From the NCBI GenBank assembly GCA_030620125.1, contig JAUXFI010000088.1:1-7778 (forward strand): a stretch of 7,778 nt of DNA, in the 5' to 3' direction. Made by a program: the position numbers and the translations under genes. This document shows, one piece after another, positions 1-7,112 of this stretch (within the stretch, counting starts at the first letter, position 1; every line of letters starts with the position of its first letter). This stretch comes from Anaerolineae bacterium. Its GTDB lineage: Bacteria; Chloroflexota; Anaerolineae; B4-G1. Below the pieces are notes generated by a model that saw nothing but the letters and a program-made list of their open reading frames with translations, had not been told where the DNA came from and made no database searches.

Positions 1-995
1 CGTGAGATCACCACCTTGTGGTCCTCAATCGGCTGCCGCAGACCCTCCAGCGTGCGCGTGCCGAACTCGGGCAGTTCGTCCAGAAAGAGCACCCCCCGGT
101 GGGCCAGACTGATCTCGCCGGGGCGCGGCCAGTGCCCCCCGCCGACCAGCCCGGCGTGGCTGATGGTGTGATGGGGCGCGCGGAAGGGGCGGTGGAGGAT
201 GAGGGGCGTGTCCGGCGGCAGAATCCCGGCGATACTATAAACCTTCGTCACCTCCAGTGCCTCTTCGACGGTCATCGCGGGCAGGATGGAGGGCGTCGAG
301 CGGGCCAGCAGCGTCTTGCCTGCGCCGGGTGGCCCGGCCATCAGCACGTTGTGACCCCCAGCCGCTGCCACCTCCAGCGCCCGCTTGACGTGCTCCTGCC
401 CCTTGATCTCTGCAAAGTCCGCCGCGTACGGCGGGGGCGGCAGCGAGGCTAGATCCAGGTCGGGTGTGTAGGGTGAGATCGTGCGTAGGCCTTGCAGGTG
501 AGCCGCCAGTTGGCCCAGGTGCTCGACCGGGATGACCTCCAGCCCATCAATCAGGGCCGCCTCGGGTGCATCGGAGGCAGGAATAAAGACGCGACTGATA
601 CCTTTCTCGTGGGCTACCGCCGCGATGGGCAGGACGCCGTTGACGTGACGCACGGAGCCATCGAGGGAGAGTTCGCCGATAAAGAGCCCGTCCTCGACGC
701 CCTGGGGCCACGCCTGCTCCGAGGCGATGAGCACGCCCACGGCGATGGGTAGATCGTAGGATGGCCCTGCCTTGCGGATGTCTGCCGGGGCCAGGTTGAC
801 GGTGATACGCTTGCCGGGAAAGACCAGGCTAGAGTTCTTGATCGCGGCCCGCACCCGTTCACTCGATTCTTTGACCGCGGCGTCGGGTAGGCCGACGATG
901 ATCAGCGACGGCATTCCACGGGAGGTATCTACCTCCACCTCGACGATGACTCCTTCTAATCCCACCAGGGCGCAACTGGTGACTTTTGCAAGCAT
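1..995 (-). CDS. YifB/ComM-family Mg-chelatase-like AAA+ ATPase, 3' part cut by window edge
   Basis: The readable 331 residues start at an ATG (993-995) preceded by CGGAG six bases upstream. Residues 1-145 match the N-terminal Lon/S5-like domain of the YifB/ComM family, with the conserved stretches [17 protein letters not shown] and [13 protein letters not shown] linker follows, then the ATPase domain from about residue 190: [19 protein letters not shown], Walker A GPPGAGKT at 221-228, the FRAPHHTIS segment near 271-279, and Walker B VLFLDE at 302-307. Family members are about 500 residues, so roughly the last third (sensor and C-terminal domain) lies outside the window. ComM in Vibrio is a hexameric branch-migration helicase that helps integrate incoming DNA during natural transformation; most YifB homologues are uncharacterised, so that role here is inference. 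No frameshift is seen. It has its own promoter and is separated by a terminator from clpC on the same strand. Confidence 0.95.
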   Translation of the reverse strand, partial: MLAKVTSCALVGLEGVIVEVEVDTSRGMPSLIIVGLPDAAVKESSERVRAAIKNSSLVFPGKRITVNLAPADIRKAGPSYDLPIAVGVLIASEQAWPQGVEDGLFIGELSLDGSVRHVNGVLPIAAVAHEKGISRVFIPASDAPEAALIDGLEVIPVEHLGQLAAHLQGLRTISPYTPDLDLASLPPPPYAADFAEIKGQEHVKRALEVAAAGGHNVLMAGPPGAGKTLLARSTPSILPAMTVEEALEVTKVYSIAGILPPDTPLILHRPFRAPHHTISHAGLVGGGHWPRPGEISLAHRGVLFLDELPEFGTRTLEGLRQPIEDHKVVIS

Positions 996-1022
996 CTATG
1001 GCTCCGATGATGTGATGTCTAT

Positions 1023-1051
1023 AGTGTAACACAGAGGACGAGCAGGGGCAA
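1023..1051 (-). promoter_or_regulatory. Probable sigma-70 promoter of the yifB-like gene
   Basis: Read on the minus strand, TTGCCC (1046-1051) is followed after exactly 17 bases by TACACT (1023-1028). The TGT just before the -10 box gives an extended -10 element. Transcription would start near 1016, about 20 bases before the ATG at 993-995. The -35 box begins five bases beyond the terminal T-rich stretch of the clpC terminator, so the site is correctly placed to restart transcription. This is recognised by sequence only. Confidence 0.6.
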
Positions 1052-1055
1052 GCGG

Positions 1056-1086
1056 AACAGAAAAGCCGTCGGTACAGACCGGCGGC
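1056..1086 (-). terminator. Intrinsic terminator of the rpsA-clpC unit
   Basis: On the minus strand a 9-bp stem, GCCGCCGGT with ACCGACGGC (1078-1086 and 1065-1073, one G-T pair), closes a CTGT tetraloop. It is followed directly by TTTTCTGTT (1056-1064). It lies about 36 bases after the clpC stop codon and before the yifB promoter, so it should end the clpC transcript. The T-tract is short and interrupted, so termination may be incomplete. Confidence 0.75.
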
Positions 1087-1122
1087 TGAGGATCTGACAA
1101 TCTTGCGTGAGCGTATAGCATG

Positions 1123-3618
1123 TTAGGCCGGAACTGACACGATGTCGAGTTCTTTCGCTATCTCTTCCACCCGGCGGAGCGTGGTCTCACCTTCCTCGGC
1201 GTCCACCAGCGCCGTATCTCCGGCGGCGAAGCTGCCCATCAGCACCGCGTCGGAAAGAGCATCTTCGATCCGGTTCTGGATGACCCGCCGCAAAGGCCGC
1301 GCGCCGTACTCCTCGCTGTACCCCTCCTCGGCCAGCAGCGACTTGGCCTCCTCCGTCACTTCCAGCCCTATATCGTGTTCCACCAGCCGCGCGCGCACCT
1401 TGTCCAGTTCCAGATCCACGATCTGGGCAATCTCGTCCCGGCTGAGGGCGTGAAAGACGATGACGTTATCCACACGGTTGAGGAACTCGGGACGGAAAGT
1501 GCGTTTCAGTTCGTCGAGTAGCTTCTTGCGCATTTCCTCGTGACTACGCCCGGCGTCCGCCTCCTCGTCACGGGCTACGGCAAAGCCCAGGCTCGTCTCC
1601 CGCCTGATCATCTCCGCCCCGATGTTCGAGGTCATAATAATGATCGTGTTGCGAAAGTCAACCTTCCGCCCTCGGGCATCGGAGAGGACGCCCTCTTCCA
1701 TAATTTGCAGCAGCACGCCAAAGGTCTCTGGATGCGCCTTCTCTACTTCATCAAAGACGACGATAGAGTAGGGGCGGCGTCGGATCGTCTCGGTGAGTTG
1801 GCCCGCGTCTTCGTAGCCTACGTAGCCTGGCGGCGCTCCGGTCAGCCGGGCTACTGCGTGCCGCTCCATGAACTCGGACATGTCCAATTGCAGCAGTGCA
1901 TCCTCGCTGCCGAACATGAACTCGGCCAGCGCTTTGGACAGCTCTGTCTTGCCCACCCCGGTGGGACCGAGAAAGATGAGGGAACCTATGGGACGGCGCG
2001 GGTCCTTGAGCCCGGCCCGCGCCCGGCGCACCGCCTTGGCAATTGCCGATATGGCCTCATCCTGACCGACGATGCGCCGGTGGAGTGCTTCTTCCATGTG
2101 TAGCAACCGCTCCGTCTCAATGCTGCGCAATTGGGTCAGTGGAATACCAGTCCACATTGAGACCACTTCCGCGATGTCGTCGGGATTGACGACGACACCT
2201 CCATTGTCGAGAGAATCAGCGTCCTCAGTGGCACGCAATGCCTCCAGCCGATCCTGCTGTTCGATCTCCTGGTCTCGCAGCGCAGCGGCGTCCTCGTAAC
2301 GGTGCTCCTCAATGGCTTTGTCTTTGGCCCGCTGCACGGTTTTTAGTTCGACAAAGATCTCGCGCAGGCTTCTGGCGTGGGGAGACTTGTACATCCGCAC
2401 GCGGGAGGCGCTCTCATCCATCAGATCAATGGCCTTGTCCGGCAAGTAACGGTCGGAGATGTAACGGGTCGAAAGCCGGACCGCGGCCTCCAATGCCTCG
2501 TCACTGATGCGCAACCGGTGGTGCTTCTCGTAGGCAGGTCGAACGCCGCGCAGAATCTCGATCGTCTCCTCGACCGAAGGCTCTCCAACCATGATCTGCT
2601 GAAATCGCCGCTCCAGCGCCGCGTCTGATTCGATGTACTTGCGGTACTCCTCCAGCGTGGTCGCGCCGATGCACTGCAGTTCGCCCCGGGCGAGGGCTGG
2701 CTTGAGAATGTTGGCCGCGTCCACAGAAGATCCGGCCGACCCGGCTCCGACCAGCATGTGTACCTCATCTATGAACAGGATACTGCCGCTGTTCTTGAGT
2801 TCGGCGATGACTTTCTTGAGACGTTCCTCAAACTGGCCCCGGTACACTGTCCCGGCAACCAACGACCCGACGTCGAGTTGCAGCACGCGCTTGTCCAGCA
2901 GTGGCTCAGGTGTCTCGCCAGTGATGATGCGCTGTGCCAATCCCTCGACGATGGCCGTTTTGCCCACGCCAGGATCGCCGATGAGCGCCGGGTTGTTCTT
3001 CGTCCGCCGGGCCAGGATCTGGATCACGCGCTCAATCTCCTGCTCCCGGCCAACGACCGGATCCAGTTTGTTTTGTTCGGCCAGGGCAGTGAGGTCAATC
3101 GCCAACCGGTCCACCAGGGGGGTCTTGGCGGGTTTGCGCCGTTCCTTTCCGGCAAAGACCAACTCTCGCTGTGCTATGCGGTTGGTATGGCGGCGAATTT
3201 GCTCGCTCGTGACGCCCAGATGGTCGAGTATCTCCAGCGCAGTGCCATCACCTTGGCGGACCATTCCGAGCAAGAGATGGTGTGTATCTATCTGCGCGTC
3301 GTTCCGGCGTTGGGCCTCGTCTCTTGCCAGTTCAATCACCCTCTTGGTACGGGGCGTGAGCTCAATCTCTGCACTGAGCAAGCGGGAACTCCGCCGCACG
3401 GTACTGAGTCGTTCAGCCCAGTGCTGCACATCGCCCGACTGCAACCCCAGGTCGTTCAGCACGAGGGTAGCGATGCCTTCTTTTTCACGCAGGAGACCCA
3501 GCAAGAGATGCTCGGTACCGATTTGCCCGTGGTGCATCCGTTCGGCCTCCTGATGGGCCAATTTGAGCACCCGGCGGGCTGCCCTGGTAAAGAACCTCGT
3601 CAACTTGTCCATAGCCAT
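1123..3618 (-). CDS. clpC: ATP-dependent Clp protease ATP-binding subunit ClpC
   Basis: A HSP100 unfoldase that feeds substrates to the ClpP peptidase. The chosen ATG gives 831 residues. Two Clp N-terminal repeats occupy about 1-148. The first AAA+ module has Walker A GDPGVGKT at 214-221 and Walker B FIDE at 282-285. A UVR-like coiled region at about 420-462 marks ClpC as opposed to ClpA or ClpB. The second AAA+ module has Walker A GPTGVGKT at 551-558, pore loop GYVG at 598-601, Walker B FDEV at 622-625 and sensor-2 GARP at 772-775. An LGF tripeptide at 677-679 matches the [LIV]-G-[FL] ClpP-docking loop. Start choice: an in-frame GTG at 3631-3633 overlaps the rpsA stop, but the ATG at 3616-3618 sits nine bases after GAGG. 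A second ATG at 3610-3612 (MDKLTRF) is also possible. Pore loop 1 reads GTVYRG where GTKYRG is usual. No ctsR, mcsA or mcsB is nearby. Confidence 0.97.
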   Translation of the reverse strand: MAMDKLTRFFTRAARRVLKLAHQEAERMHHGQIGTEHLLLGLLREKEGIATLVLNDLGLQSGDVQHWAERLSTVRRSSRLLSAEIELTPRTKRVIELARDEAQRRNDAQIDTHHLLLGMVRQGDGTALEILDHLGVTSEQIRRHTNRIAQRELVFAGKERRKPAKTPLVDRLAIDLTALAEQNKLDPVVGREQEIERVIQILARRTKNNPALIGDPGVGKTAIVEGLAQRIITGETPEPLLDKRVLQLDVGSLVAGTVYRGQFEERLKKVIAELKNSGSILFIDEVHMLVGAGSAGSSVDAANILKPALARGELQCIGATTLEEYRKYIESDAALERRFQQIMVGEPSVEETIEILRGVRPAYEKHHRLRISDEALEAAVRLSTRYISDRYLPDKAIDLMDESASRVRMYKSPHARSLREIFVELKTVQRAKDKAIEEHRYEDAAALRDQEIEQQDRLEALRATEDADSLDNGGVVVNPDDIAEVVSMWTGIPLTQLRSIETERLLHMEEALHRRIVGQDEAISAIAKAVRRARAGLKDPRRPIGSLIFLGPTGVGKTELSKALAEFMFGSEDALLQLDMSEFMERHAVARLTGAPPGYVGYEDAGQLTETIRRRPYSIVVFDEVEKAHPETFGVLLQIMEEGVLSDARGRKVDFRNTIIIMTSNIGAEMIRRETSLGFAVARDEEADAGRSHEEMRKKLLDELKRTFRPEFLNRVDNVIVFHALSRDEIAQIVDLELDKVRARLVEHDIGLEVTEEAKSLLAEEGYSEEYGARPLRRVIQNRIEDALSDAVLMGSFAAGDTALVDAEEGETTLRRVEEIAKELDIVSVPA

Positions 3619-3629
3619 ACCATCCTGCC

Positions 3630-4919
3630 TCACGCCCCCGCGTCGGGGGGTACTTCGTCCTCCAACGGCTTGATAGCGTCAGAAAGGGCAACCGAGAGTG
3701 CGCTTTCGGGTTCAGGTTGCTCGTCCGCGAGAACAGTCTTCCAATCCTGATCCACGAGTTCTCCTTGGGCGGCCTGCTTGAGGCTCAACGCCAGGCGGTG
3801 GCGCGGCGCATCCACGCCTATCACACGCAGCGTGACGACCCGCCCGGGCTGAACAACGTCGCGGGGATGAACGACGGGGTTCGCGTCCAGTTCCGAGATA
3901 TGGATCAGCCCCTCGATGGCCTCGTCACCAACGATACTAGCGAAGGCTCCCCACTTGGCGAGTCGTGTGATGGTTCCCTCAATCAACTGGCCTTCCTGGT
4001 ATCGCTCCTCGATGGAGAGCCAGGGATCGGACTGCAACCGCTTGATGCTCAGGGCCACCCGCTGGCGTTCCCGATCCACTCCCAACACATAGACTTTGAT
4101 ATCCTGCCCCACATCCACTACCTCACGCGGGTGCGAGACGCGCTTCCAGGAGAGTTCGGATAGATGCACCAGCCCGTCTATTCCGCCCAGATCAATGAAA
4201 GCGCCAAAGTCGGCCAGGTTAATGACTCGACCCTGACGCACATCCCCTTCAGTCAATTCATCCAGCAGTTTCTTGCGCTGACCCTTGCGCTGGTCGCGTG
4301 TGGCGCCCCGCTCAGAGAGAATCAACCGGTTGCGCTCCTGGTCAACCTCGATGATTTTCAGTCTGAGAGTCTCACCAATCAGCGCTGCCCAACGGTCCTC
4401 GTCGTCGGGGCCAGCGCTTGACTGACTGGCAGCGCGCGAGATGTCCAACTGAGAGCCAGGCACGAAGCCACGTACCTTCCCAAGGTGTACGATCACACCG
4501 CCCTTGTTGCAGCTTGTGATCTGTCCCTCAATGATCTCCTGGTCTTCAAAGATGCGCTGTGCTTCGCGCCAATCGCGCGCCAACTGGGCACGAGAGAGTG
4601 AGAGAATGACGTTGCCGTTGTCGTCCTCCTGGTTGACGATGTAGACCAGTACTTCGTCACCCGTGTGAATAGCTTCCCGGTCAGCCGGCGACATTCTCTC
4701 TAACTCGCGCCCGGACACAACGCCTTCGCACTTTGCACCAATGTCTACAAGAATCTCGTTGGGGCCGCCGCGGATGACTATTCCCGAAACGACCTGCCCA
4801 TGCTTTATCTGATGGCAGGAAAGGTACTGTTCGAGCATCTGCGTCATGGAATTCGCTTCTTGGTCGGCCAGTGGCTCTGTCATTTCCATCCCAGTGGGTG
4901 ATATCCGTTCATTGGGCAT
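3630..4919 (-). CDS. rpsA: Ribosomal protein S1, four-domain form
   Basis: A 429-residue protein with four S1 (OB-fold) RNA-binding domains at about 39-111, 129-205, 226-296 and 311-383. Domain 2 has the GGVIVHLGKVRGFVPGSQL core. Domain 3 has DFGAFIDLGGIDGLVHLSEL followed by SWKRVSHP and a DPW tail, closely resembling the mRNA-binding core of true S1 rather than an isolated S1-fold protein. It probably helps mRNAs bind the 30S subunit. Its length fits the short S1 of Gram-positive-type and deep-branching bacteria; E. coli S1 has six domains. The C-terminal tail from about 385 is acidic and likely disordered. The ATG at 4917-4919 has GGAG (4930-4933) ten bases upstream; inner Met codons at residues 11, 13 and 25 lack better sites. 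The stop codon overlaps a possible GTG start of clpC, implying coupled translation. Confidence 0.93.
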   Translation of the reverse strand: MPNERISPTGMEMTEPLADQEANSMTQMLEQYLSCHQIKHGQVVSGIVIRGGPNEILVDIGAKCEGVVSGRELERMSPADREAIHTGDEVLVYIVNQEDDNGNVILSLSRAQLARDWREAQRIFEDQEIIEGQITSCNKGGVIVHLGKVRGFVPGSQLDISRAASQSSAGPDDEDRWAALIGETLRLKIIEVDQERNRLILSERGATRDQRKGQRKKLLDELTEGDVRQGRVINLADFGAFIDLGGIDGLVHLSELSWKRVSHPREVVDVGQDIKVYVLGVDRERQRVALSIKRLQSDPWLSIEERYQEGQLIEGTITRLAKWGAFASIVGDEAIEGLIHISELDANPVVHPRDVVQPGRVVTLRVIGVDAPRHRLALSLKQAAQGELVDQDWKTVLADEQPEPESALSVALSDAIKPLEDEVPPDAGA

Positions 4920-4940
4920 ACCATCTACTCTCCTATATAG

Positions 4941-5083
4941 TACTACAACGAGACTTCACAATCCTGTGTCATTCTGAACGACCAAAGGGAGCGAAGAATC
5001 TCGTTGCTGGCTGGCAATTCATCTCTGTAAAACGAGATTCTTCGTCGCTCCGCTCCTCAGAATGACAAAGTCTCGTTGTAGTA
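4941..5083. repeat. Interrupted palindrome, MITE-like repeat element
   Basis: The 143-base stretch folds back on itself in three blocks. The outer block is a perfect 16-bp inverted repeat, TACTACAACGAGACTT (4941-4956) with AAGTCTCGTTGTAGTA (5068-5083). The middle block is GTCATTCTGA (4968-4977) with TCAGAATGAC (5057-5066). The inner block is GGAGCGAAGAATCTCGTT (4988-5005) with 5031-5051, which carries a three-base CGT insertion at 5043-5045. The loop is about 25 bases. ATAG occurs directly outside both ends (4937-4940 and 5084-5087), a possible target-site duplication, although TA would also fit. It encodes no credible protein. The GTCATTCTGA and GAAGAATCT cores resemble dispersed repeats I recall from Chloroflexota and other genomes. 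Mobility is inferred, and only one copy is in this window. Confidence 0.8.
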
Positions 5084-5096
5084 ATAGTGTGCCCCA

Positions 5097-5125
5097 ATTA
5101 TAGGCTGTTTGGCAATAAACTGCAA
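5097..5125 (-). promoter_or_regulatory. Strong sigma-70-type promoter of rpsA-clpC
   Basis: On the minus strand TTGCAG (5120-5125) is followed after 17 bases by a consensus TATAAT (5097-5102). Transcription would begin near 5090 and run through the whole palindrome before reaching the rpsA ribosome-binding site at 4928-4933, giving a leader of about 170 bases. It stands back to back with the tRNA promoter. No CIRCE or CtsR operator is visible around it. Confidence 0.7.
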
Positions 5126-5153
5126 GCAGGCAGTATGAGAGAACTCGTTGGAC

Positions 5154-5181
5154 TTGCGCGCCCTAGAACCTATGGTATAAT
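5154..5181 (+). promoter_or_regulatory. Promoter of the tRNA-Gly gene
   Basis: TTGCGC (5154-5159) lies 16 bases before a consensus TATAAT (5176-5181). The expected start near 5188 would leave a leader of about seven bases before the mature tRNA 5' end at 5195. A better -35 match, TTGGAC at 5148-5153, has a spacer of 22 bases, which is too long. Confidence 0.65.
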
Positions 5182-5194
5182 GTTGCTGCTTTCA

Positions 5195-5267
5195 GCGGGT
5201 GTAGTTCAGCTGGTAGAACATCTCCTTGCCAAGGAGAAGGTCACGGGTTCGAGCCCCGTCGCCCGCT
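5195..5267 (+). tRNA. tRNA-Gly (anticodon GCC)
   Basis: The 73 bases fold into a full cloverleaf. The acceptor stem is GCGGGTG with CGCCCGC, containing one T-G pair, and the discriminator base is T. The D arm is GTTC-AGCTGGTA-GAAC. The anticodon arm is TCTCC-TTGCCAA-GGAGA, so the anticodon is GCC and reads the glycine codons GGC and GGU. The T arm is ACGGG-TTCGAGC-CCCGT. The 3' CCA is not encoded and must be added after transcription. It appears to be a single-gene transcript with its own promoter and terminator. Confidence 0.97.
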
Positions 5268-5286
5268 CTGTTTTTGCAAGTATTGT

Positions 5287-5343
5287 GACCAAGAGAGAAA
5301 ATAGGGACACGCGGGTCCCTTGACCTCTTGGTCTTTTCTTTTT
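5287..5343 (+). terminator. Intrinsic terminator after tRNA-Gly
   Basis: GACCAAGAG (5287-5295) pairs perfectly with CTCTTGGTC (5325-5333). Inside lies a second small stem, GGGAC (5304-5308) with GTCCC (5315-5319). The outer stem is followed at once by TTTTCTTTTT (5334-5343). The nested shape with a long T-tract is a convincing plus-strand terminator and isolates the tRNA transcript from the downstream lipoprotein gene. Confidence 0.85.
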
Positions 5344-5379
5344 CCTTGCACCCGTAAGGCTAGCGTGTGGCGGTGGATG

Positions 5380-5388
5380 TGGTATAAT
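5380..5388 (+). promoter_or_regulatory. Extended -10 promoter of the LysM lipoprotein-plsC unit
   Basis: TGG followed by TATAAT (5383-5388) forms a consensus extended -10 element. The -35 region about 17 bases upstream (around 5360-5365, CTAGCG) is poor, as is common for extended -10 promoters. A start near 5395 gives a leader of about 33 bases before the ATG at 5428. Confidence 0.6.
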
Positions 5389-5415
5389 CAAAATCAACGT
5401 GCGTGAAAACATGTT

Positions 5416-5419
5416 GGAG
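5416..5419 (+). promoter_or_regulatory. Ribosome-binding site that sets the LysM lipoprotein start
   Basis: GGAG at 5416-5419 lies eight bases before the ATG at 5428-5430. An in-frame GTG at 5419-5421 shares its first base with this motif, so the GTG cannot use it. The ATG at 5428 is therefore the better start. Confidence 0.6.
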
Positions 5420-5427
5420 TGAAACAG

Positions 5428-6426
5428 ATGATGAAAACAACCCTTGCCTTCTTCCTGGCAGCGGCGCTGGTGGCGCTGACGGCCTGTGGTGAAGTGATCA
5501 CCCCGCAGCCAACTGTGGGCGTGTCGATTGCGGGCACGTCGGCGACTGCGCTCACCCCCACACCTCGCCCAACGGCAACGGCGCCCCTTATCCCACCAGC
5601 CGCCACGGCGACGTCAACCGCCACACCCGAGCCACTTGTCCACGTCATCAAGCAAGGGGAGACACTGTTGAGCATCGCCTTCGACTACATGGTGAGCGTG
5701 CAGGCACTCCAGACCACCAATGGCATTGAGAATCCCCAATTCCTGCAGGTGGGGCAGAGGCTGATCATCCCCACCGGTGAGGAAGCGACCGGAACCATAC
5801 CCGGCCTGCTGCTGCCCACTTCCACGCCGCTGCCCTTCGAGGTGCAAGGCGTCGCCTTCTACGAGACGCCTGTCGGCAGCCTGTGGTGCCTGGGGGAGAT
5901 CGTCAATACCACCGACACCACCCTCACGAACGTGCAGGTCCGCGTGATGCTCTTCGACGCGGCCGGCGAACTGCAGGCCGAGGCGGATACGTTCGCAGCC
6001 GCTGACATCATCTCTCCTGGCGAGCGCTCGCCCTTCGGCATCCTGTTCACGACCCCCCCGCTGGACTTGGCCAGCCCACAGGTGACGGTTGTCCGCGGCG
6101 AGACAGCCGGAGCGCTGACTAACGCCTACGTGCCGATCACCGTGACCGAAATGGAGGGGCAGCCCTCCGGTTCGCAACTCCTGGTGAGCGGGGTGGTGCA
6201 GAACGCGGGCGAGGAGCAAGCCGCTGGCAGCGTGATCGTCATCGTGACGACCTACGACGCTCAAGGATTGGTCACAGCCTTTCGACAGGGGAAAGCGGAG
6301 TTTGAGGGCGCACTTGCGCCTGGCGCGACAGCGCCGTTCACCCTGCTATTCACCATCCACGGTGATGCCCCCACTAGCGATACGCCCTTCAACGTAATCA
6401 CGGTGGGCCGCATCCCGACTGAGTAA
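5428..6426 (+). CDS. LysM-domain lipoprotein with FxLYD-like C-terminal repeats
   Basis: A 332-residue exported lipoprotein. The N-terminus has a short hydrophobic signal (about 4-17) ending in the lipobox LTAC, with Cys20 the likely lipid-attachment residue. A Thr/Pro/Ala-rich linker of low complexity (about 25-69) follows. A single LysM domain at about 72-116 (HVIKQGETLLSIAFDY through VGQRLIIP) should bind peptidoglycan N-acetylglucosamine chains. The rest holds two related beta-rich segments, about 138-215 and 235-325, each with the pattern G-x-V/I-x-N, then hydrophobic strands and a YD- or FD-A-x-G turn, like FxLYD domains. The protein is probably anchored outside the membrane and held against the wall; its partner is unknown. 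It is followed after 21 bases by a plsC-type gene, probably in the same transcript. The function beyond wall binding is not recognisable. Confidence 0.88.
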   Translation: MMKTTLAFFLAAALVALTACGEVITPQPTVGVSIAGTSATALTPTPRPTATAPLIPPAATATSTATPEPLVHVIKQGETLLSIAFDYMVSVQALQTTNGIENPQFLQVGQRLIIPTGEEATGTIPGLLLPTSTPLPFEVQGVAFYETPVGSLWCLGEIVNTTDTTLTNVQVRVMLFDAAGELQAEADTFAAADIISPGERSPFGILFTTPPLDLASPQVTVVRGETAGALTNAYVPITVTEMEGQPSGSQLLVSGVVQNAGEEQAAGSVIVIVTTYDAQGLVTAFRQGKAEFEGALAPGATAPFTLLFTIHGDAPTSDTPFNVITVGRIPTE

Positions 6427-6447
6427 TTCACCACTGGGAGGATAGTC

Positions 6448-7071
6448 GTGTTGCGTCGCGTACTGCGCGTCATCGTCAACGTCCTGCTTGGCCTAATCTC
6501 CCGTCGGGAGTACGTCGGACTGGAGAACATCCCCGTTGAGCCACCCTATATCCTGGTGACTAACCACCTGTCCGTTTTCGACGCCCCACTGTTGCTGACC
6601 GTATGCCCGCACACGATCCGCGCCTTTGCCGCGGCCAAGCACAAGCGCAACCTGTTCTACGCCGCAGTGCTGACGGTGGTGGGTTCCATCTGGGTGCGGC
6701 GGGGCGAGGTGGACCGCAAGGCGCTGCAGGAAGCGTTGGATACGTTGAAGCGTGGGGAAGCGCTGGGGATAGCCCCGGAAGGCACCCGCGCCCGTGGCAC
6801 CTACGCGCTACAGAAGGGAAAGACTGGCGCAGCTTACCTGGCTACCCGCGCCGACGTGCCAATCGTGCCGGTGGGACTGACCGGCACCGAGCAGATCAAA
6901 AAAAACCTACCCCGGCTGCGCCGCACACACCTCCGTATCGTCGTCGGCGAGCCCTTCCGCCTGCCCGAAAGCGGCCGGGTGCGGGGCCAAAAGTTGCACA
7001 AGTACACCGACCTCATTATGCATCACATCGCCGAGCTGTTGCCGGAGGAATACCGGGGCGTGTACTCCTGA
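6448..7071 (+). CDS. plsC: PlsC-type 1-acyl-sn-glycerol-3-phosphate acyltransferase
   Basis: A 207-residue enzyme of the lysophosphatidate acyltransferase family, which transfers an acyl chain to 1-acylglycerol-3-phosphate to make phosphatidic acid at the inner membrane face. Motif I is NHLSVFD with catalytic His40 and Asp45 (HX4D). Motif III is EGTR at 111-114, which binds the glycerol phosphate. Motif IV is VPIVPVGLTG at about 137-146. The N-terminus has a hydrophobic patch (about 5-17) fit for membrane contact. The GTG start at 6448 is supported by GGGAGG at 6436-6441 with a six-base spacer. Length is near the short end of the family but all motifs are present. It follows the LysM lipoprotein gene by 21 bases and likely shares its promoter. 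Other glycerophospholipid acyltransferases share these motifs, so exact substrate choice is inferred. Confidence 0.92.
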   Translation: MLRRVLRVIVNVLLGLISRREYVGLENIPVEPPYILVTNHLSVFDAPLLLTVCPHTIRAFAAAKHKRNLFYAAVLTVVGSIWVRRGEVDRKALQEALDTLKRGEALGIAPEGTRARGTYALQKGKTGAAYLATRADVPIVPVGLTGTEQIKKNLPRLRRTHLRIVVGEPFRLPESGRVRGQKLHKYTDLIMHHIAELLPEEYRGVYS

Positions 7072-7112
7072 AACCCAATGGTATCTACCTCAGCGGTCTT
7101 TCGGGTAGGTTC

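Noticed and set aside
614..862. An 82-codon minus-strand frame inside the yifB-like gene
   Set aside because: It is in another frame of the same strand as the conserved YifB N-terminal domain and shows no conserved features.
2633..3750. Long plus-strand open frames opposite clpC (about 306 and 330 codons)
   Set aside because: They lie antisense to a clearly conserved ClpC sequence, overlap each other, have low-complexity composition rich in Ser and Arg in one frame, and lack convincing ribosome-binding sites. They are by-products of GC-rich codon use.
4920..5160. CIRCE or CtsR operator controlling clpC
   Set aside because: No TTAGCACTC/GAGTGCTAA palindrome or tandem GGTCAAA heptads were found near the rpsA promoter. 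The inverted repeats there belong to the palindromic element.
5087..5323. A 78-codon plus-strand frame spanning the tRNA gene
   Set aside because: It translates the tRNA-Gly gene itself and part of its terminator, so it is not a protein gene.
5614..6264. A 216-codon minus-strand frame opposite the LysM lipoprotein gene
   Set aside because: No recognisable domain, rich in Gly, His and Arg, and fully antisense to a gene with a clear lipobox and LysM domain.
7085..7108. Possible hairpin (CTACC with GGTAG) between plsC and the convergent flavoprotein gene
   Set aside because: The stem is only five pairs with a 14-base loop and no T-tract on either strand, so it is not credible as a terminator.
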